Below are positions 14,859 through 17,300 of a stretch of DNA of 17,300 bases, piece by piece. The position numbers were made by a program, and so were the translations under genes. This DNA is from JALZHR01 sp036389695 (lineage in GTDB: Bacteria > Acidobacteriota > Blastocatellia > Pyrinomonadales > Pyrinomonadaceae): contig DASVWG010000095.1 in assembly GCA_036389695.1 (NCBI GenBank), forward strand, positions 1 to 17,300, read 5' to 3'. Under the pieces are notes generated by a model that ran no database searches, had not been told where the DNA came from, and was given only the letters and a program-made list of their open reading frames with translations. Numbering within the stretch: position 1 is the stretch's first letter; every line of letters begins with the position of its first letter.

Positions 14859-14975
14859 GTATATAAAGCACTATCGGGCGACCGTCGCGCCCGCGCGAGA
14901 CGGCAATTCGCTGGAGAGTCTCTAAAAAACAACTCCTGATGATTTGTGATTTGATTTTTCTTTTGCTTTATATAC
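14859..14975 (-). promoter_or_regulatory. Structured leader between the Cys/His-rich gene and the cupredoxin gene
   Basis: GTATATAAAGCA (14859-14870) and TGCTTTATATAC (14964-14975) are perfect 12-bp complements 93 bases apart. In the minus-strand transcript the second arm ends directly against the AGGAG of the cupredoxin gene, while the first overlaps the stop codon of the preceding gene. The loop contains a G+C-rich hairpin: CGTCGCG (14883-14889) with CGCG/ACG (14894-14897 and 14900-14902, two-base bulge). Such pairing could hide or expose the ribosome binding site. Any regulatory role is inference. Confidence 0.4.
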
Positions 14976-15432
14976 GCGGAGGGGCGCGCCCGGGAGATAG
15001 ATTATAGAAAGAGTCCGTCAGATACAGCGGCTTCGGAAGATTATTTTCAACTGAAACAATCTGCACGGCAAAAACAACCGCCAGCGGAGTGGCTGCGCTT
15101 TCGGCAGCTGCCTGCTTCTCCAGTTTGACGTTTTCCGATTTGGCGACGACTTTCGGCGCGGGCTGGACGCAGCAGCAGGCGTCTGCTTCGGAAGCGCTCG
15201 TGTTGATAGTTTCCGGCGAATCTGCATTATTCGTTTGTTCGACGGCAGCGACGTTTTCAGCCGCGTGACTGTGACACGACGGCGCTTCCGTCAGCGTCTT
15301 TTCCCGATGATGCGGGCAGATGCAGGCTGAGACGGACGATGCGAGCAGCGACAAGACGCAGCACGAAATCAAAACAAACTGCTTTAACGTTTGCGCCTGC
15401 CTGCTTTGTCTTTTATTCGCTTTTACCCGCAT
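14968..15432 (-). CDS. Small Cys/His-rich secreted protein or lipoprotein, likely metal-binding
   Basis: From ATG 15432 the product is 154 residues: a basic n-region, a hydrophobic stretch FVLISCCVLSLLASSVSA, and then Cys. VSAC fits a lipobox, so it may be a lipoprotein; otherwise cleavage falls before CICPHH. The mature part opens with ACICPHHREK and APSCHSHAAE, continues with ADACCCVQPAP, and ends with a Pro-rich tail (SFYNLSPGRAPPRI). Cys/His clusters of this kind suggest metal binding, and from memory similar small proteins lie next to TonB receptors and copper genes. I do not know a named family. An in-frame TTG at 15468 would add 12 residues; neither start has a good Shine-Dalgarno, so the choice rests on a tidier signal peptide. 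The gene lies between the TonB receptor and the cupredoxin fusion, 123 bases upstream of the latter. Confidence 0.7.
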   Translation of the reverse strand: MRVKANKRQSRQAQTLKQFVLISCCVLSLLASSVSACICPHHREKTLTEAPSCHSHAAENVAAVEQTNNADSPETINTSASEADACCCVQPAPKVVAKSENVKLEKQAAAESAATPLAVVFAVQIVSVENNLPKPLYLTDSFYNLSPGRAPPRI

Positions 15433-15655
15433 ACCGTCAATTGTATGTGCCGCGTTTTCCTGAAACAATCGAAAAGTAAATTATGCGCCTCAACAAATTA
15501 AGATGCAAAAAAACTCAACACCGTAGGGCTATAAAATCTTCGCCGTCCTTTGTCTATTCGTCATATTCGGACGTTAAAACTCAACGACAAAACCATTCTA
15601 CAACCTGTGAGCAGATAACAAGTCAAGCGTTAAATTTAATTTTCGAATTCCTGTT
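15433..15655. other. Gap between TonB receptor and Cys/His-rich gene
   Basis: No gene or clear terminator is seen. The 10-base motif AAAACTCAAC occurs twice in direct orientation (15510-15519 and 15576-15585), 66 bases apart. A TTGACT on the minus strand near 15635 has only a poorly spaced -10 (TAGAAT, 20 bases away), so no promoter is called. Confidence 0.3.
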
Positions 15656-17300
15656 TCATAGTCTGATTTTAACGCCGCCGTTAAAAACTCTGCCTTCCGT
15701 ATGCGTGTAAATCTCGCTGAAGGTCGGGTTTTGATGCGGCGGGAAAACGACCTGCCCGAAACGGCTCTGGCGCGTGTCGGTAATGTTTTCGGCGTTGATA
15801 AAGAGACTGTATCTGCCGAAAGATTTTTCGCCGAAAATTCCCAAAACCCAGTAAGGCTTCGTTTTGAAACGATTACTTAAAAACTGGCTGCTCGTATAAT
15901 ATGCCTCGATTCCGGCTTTGAAATTTTCCTCTTTCTCGAAGAGCAGCGACGAGTTCAGCTTGCTTTTCGGCGTGAGCGGCAGAAATTGACTGCCCGCCGG
16001 ATATTTTGCTTTCGCGCTCGTGTAAGTGTAACCGGCAAACAATTTTATAATGTCGTACGAAGCCCTTAGATTCGTTTCAAATCCCGTGCTTCTGACCGGC
16101 TGAGCGGCGTTTGAAAAACTGAAAGTTCCGTTCGCGTTTTCCGATAAAACGAGCGGGTTATCAATCTCGGTGTAAAAGAACATCTGGTTAAGCGAATAGG
16201 AAAATTTCTCGCCGACGGTGTTGCGGTAATTAACGTCGAAAGTTCCGCCGCGGCTGCGCTCGGCTTTTAATTGGTTACCGATGGGCAGAACGTTCCGGAA
16301 AAGCAATGTCTCGGCTTCTTCCGTGAAAATACTCGGAGCTTTATAGCCTAAGCCGACGCTGAAGCGGCTGCTCAGATTTTCGGTAAACCGGTACAGCACG
16401 GAGACGCGCGGTAAAGCAAACGTGCCGTAATCTTTAACTGCATCGAGCCTGAATCCGGCTTCGAGCGAAAGCTTTTCCGTAATATCGAAGCTGTCCTGCA
16501 CGTATCCGCCGAAAGTCGTCCGGGTTTCGTTTCTGCCGATTAAATTACCGGCGTCTGCATCTTCTCTGAATTGGTCGTAAACCGCGCTGAAGCCAAAAAC
16601 CAGCGCGTGCTTTTTGACCGGATGAAAATACGAAACGTCAGTGTAGGAATTAAATTGATGCCCCTTAAATAAATAATCGGGAATCTCGATTTTACGTTTG
16701 AAAAACGCGATGCTCTGCCGGGCGATAATTTTTCTGCCCGCCGAAAAATCCCGGTCGAGCTGGACGGTCGTGATGTTGCGCAGCGAGTTGTTGTTTTCAA
16801 AATATTGATGAAAATCGTCTTCGCGCCCGCGAATGACGAAAACATCGCCGCCTTTGCGGTTTTGATAAGTGGTTGTGTTTCCAATCATCAGGCGCGTTTT
16901 CTCATCCGCGTAAAAGAAAAGTCGGGGATTTATGTTGAAGGAAAGAGTTTTCGGAAGCTCGGTAAAATCATCATCGTCGACATCGTATTCCTTCTGGTAA
17001 TTGATTGAGCCTAAAAAGGTGTAGCCGAAACGATTAATTTTACGGCTGTTGAAAATGGAAAAGTCAGTGCCCTGTGCAGAAGTCTGATTGAAAATCATCG
17101 ACGTCACCGGCGCGTCCTGCGGCTCTTTGCTGATGAAATTGACGACGCCCGCAATCGCGCCGCCGCCGTAGAAAGTCGCCGAAGGACCTTTAATGATTTC
17201 GACCTGCTTCAAATCGAGCGGCGGAATGTCCAAAAGACTCAAGCTGCCGGAAAATCCGCCGAACGCGGGAAAGCCGTCTTTTAGAATCTGCGTATATCTG
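15656..17300 (-). CDS. TonB-dependent outer-membrane receptor, N-terminus outside the window
   Basis: The frame is open to the window edge, so this is a C-terminal fragment of about 548 residues; the in-frame TTG at 17242 is internal, not a start. The visible part begins in the plug domain (RYTQILKDGFPAFGGFSG, then LKQVEIIKGPSATFYGGGAI and AGVVNFISKEP, the typical plug end). It then continues as a 22-strand-type barrel with the conserved FSVGLGYKAPSIFTEEAE segment and a C-terminal strand ending GRVFNGGVKIRL. Such receptors import scarce ligands such as siderophores, cobalamin or metal chelates using TonB energy. The substrate is not readable from the fragment; the Cys/His-rich and cupredoxin genes downstream on the same strand suggest copper or a copper-chelate. 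The gap to the next gene (about 220 bases) leaves operon membership open. Confidence 0.9.
   Translation of the reverse strand, partial: RYTQILKDGFPAFGGFSGSLSLLDIPPLDLKQVEIIKGPSATFYGGGAIAGVVNFISKEPQDAPVTSMIFNQTSAQGTDFSIFNSRKINRFGYTFLGSINYQKEYDVDDDDFTELPKTLSFNINPRLFFYADEKTRLMIGNTTTYQNRKGGDVFVIRGREDDFHQYFENNNSLRNITTVQLDRDFSAGRKIIARQSIAFFKRKIEIPDYLFKGHQFNSYTDVSYFHPVKKHALVFGFSAVYDQFREDADAGNLIGRNETRTTFGGYVQDSFDITEKLSLEAGFRLDAVKDYGTFALPRVSVLYRFTENLSSRFSVGLGYKAPSIFTEEAETLLFRNVLPIGNQLKAERSRGGTFDVNYRNTVGEKFSYSLNQMFFYTEIDNPLVLSENANGTFSFSNAAQPVRSTGFETNLRASYDIIKLFAGYTYTSAKAKYPAGSQFLPLTPKSKLNSSLLFEKEENFKAGIEAYYTSSQFLSNRFKTKPYWVLGIFGEKSFGRYSLFINAENITDTRQSRFGQVVFPPHQNPTFSEIYTHTEGRVFNGGVKIRL

Noticed and set aside
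14845..14871. GTG at 14871 as start of the cupredoxin gene
   Set aside because: It would put the AGGAG ribosome binding site inside the gene and extend the signal peptide needlessly; ATG 14844 fits better.
1..17300. CRISPR arrays, tRNA/rRNA genes, transposases, integrases, toxin-antitoxin pairs
   Set aside because: No regularly spaced repeats, no recognisable tRNA or rRNA sequence, and no protein with such motifs was found on reading both strands.

Overview
The window reads as a chromosomal segment of a Gram-negative bacterium, most likely an Acidobacteriota of the Blastocatellia/Pyrinomonadaceae type. That placement is inferred from the combination of gene styles: an ECF sigma / zinc-finger anti-sigma / secreted TPR-CHAT operon, secreted 'YQGR...NGNYTMTFRLFDA' proteins, large TonB receptors and a solitary STAND ATPase. 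No rRNA or marker gene is present to prove it. Every gene that can be supported lies on the minus strand, so transcription runs from high to low coordinates.

Layout, in transcription order. (1) 17300-12850 is a probable copper/metal region. It holds a TonB-dependent receptor (start outside the window), a small Cys/His-rich secreted protein or lipoprotein, and a secreted protein that joins a rusticyanin-spaced cupredoxin, a charged His/Met-containing linker and an outer-membrane beta-barrel-like C-terminus. A structured leader precedes the cupredoxin fusion. (2) 12644-7714 is a tight three-gene operon: ECF sigma factor, membrane anti-sigma factor with an HxxxCxxC zinc motif, and a secreted TPR protein ending in a CHAT (caspase-like) protease domain. 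It has a recognisable promoter upstream and a good intrinsic terminator downstream. (3) 7470-3205 looks more A+T-rich by eye and accessory in character: a 250-residue protein of unknown function, a 979-residue NB-ARC/winged-helix/TPR STAND protein (a candidate immune-type sensor), and an 85-residue ORF overlapping its 3' end that may be a remnant of a subtilisin-like peptidase. (4) 2876-2154 is an intact CPBP-family intramembrane protease. (5) 1823-1 holds two secreted surface-type proteins; the second runs off the window edge.

Intergenic spaces are unusually rich in inverted repeats: a perfect 17-bp palindrome at 2013-2050, a 16-bp inverted repeat spanning 3007-3118, nested repeats at 6542-6661, and a 12-bp long-range repeat at 14859-14975 that ends against the Shine-Dalgarno of the cupredoxin gene. 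No tRNA, rRNA, CRISPR array, transposase or integrase was seen. The best candidates for something undescribed are the STAND gene with its truncated peptidase-like partner and its unknown upstream neighbour, and the cupredoxin-barrel fusion with its leader.
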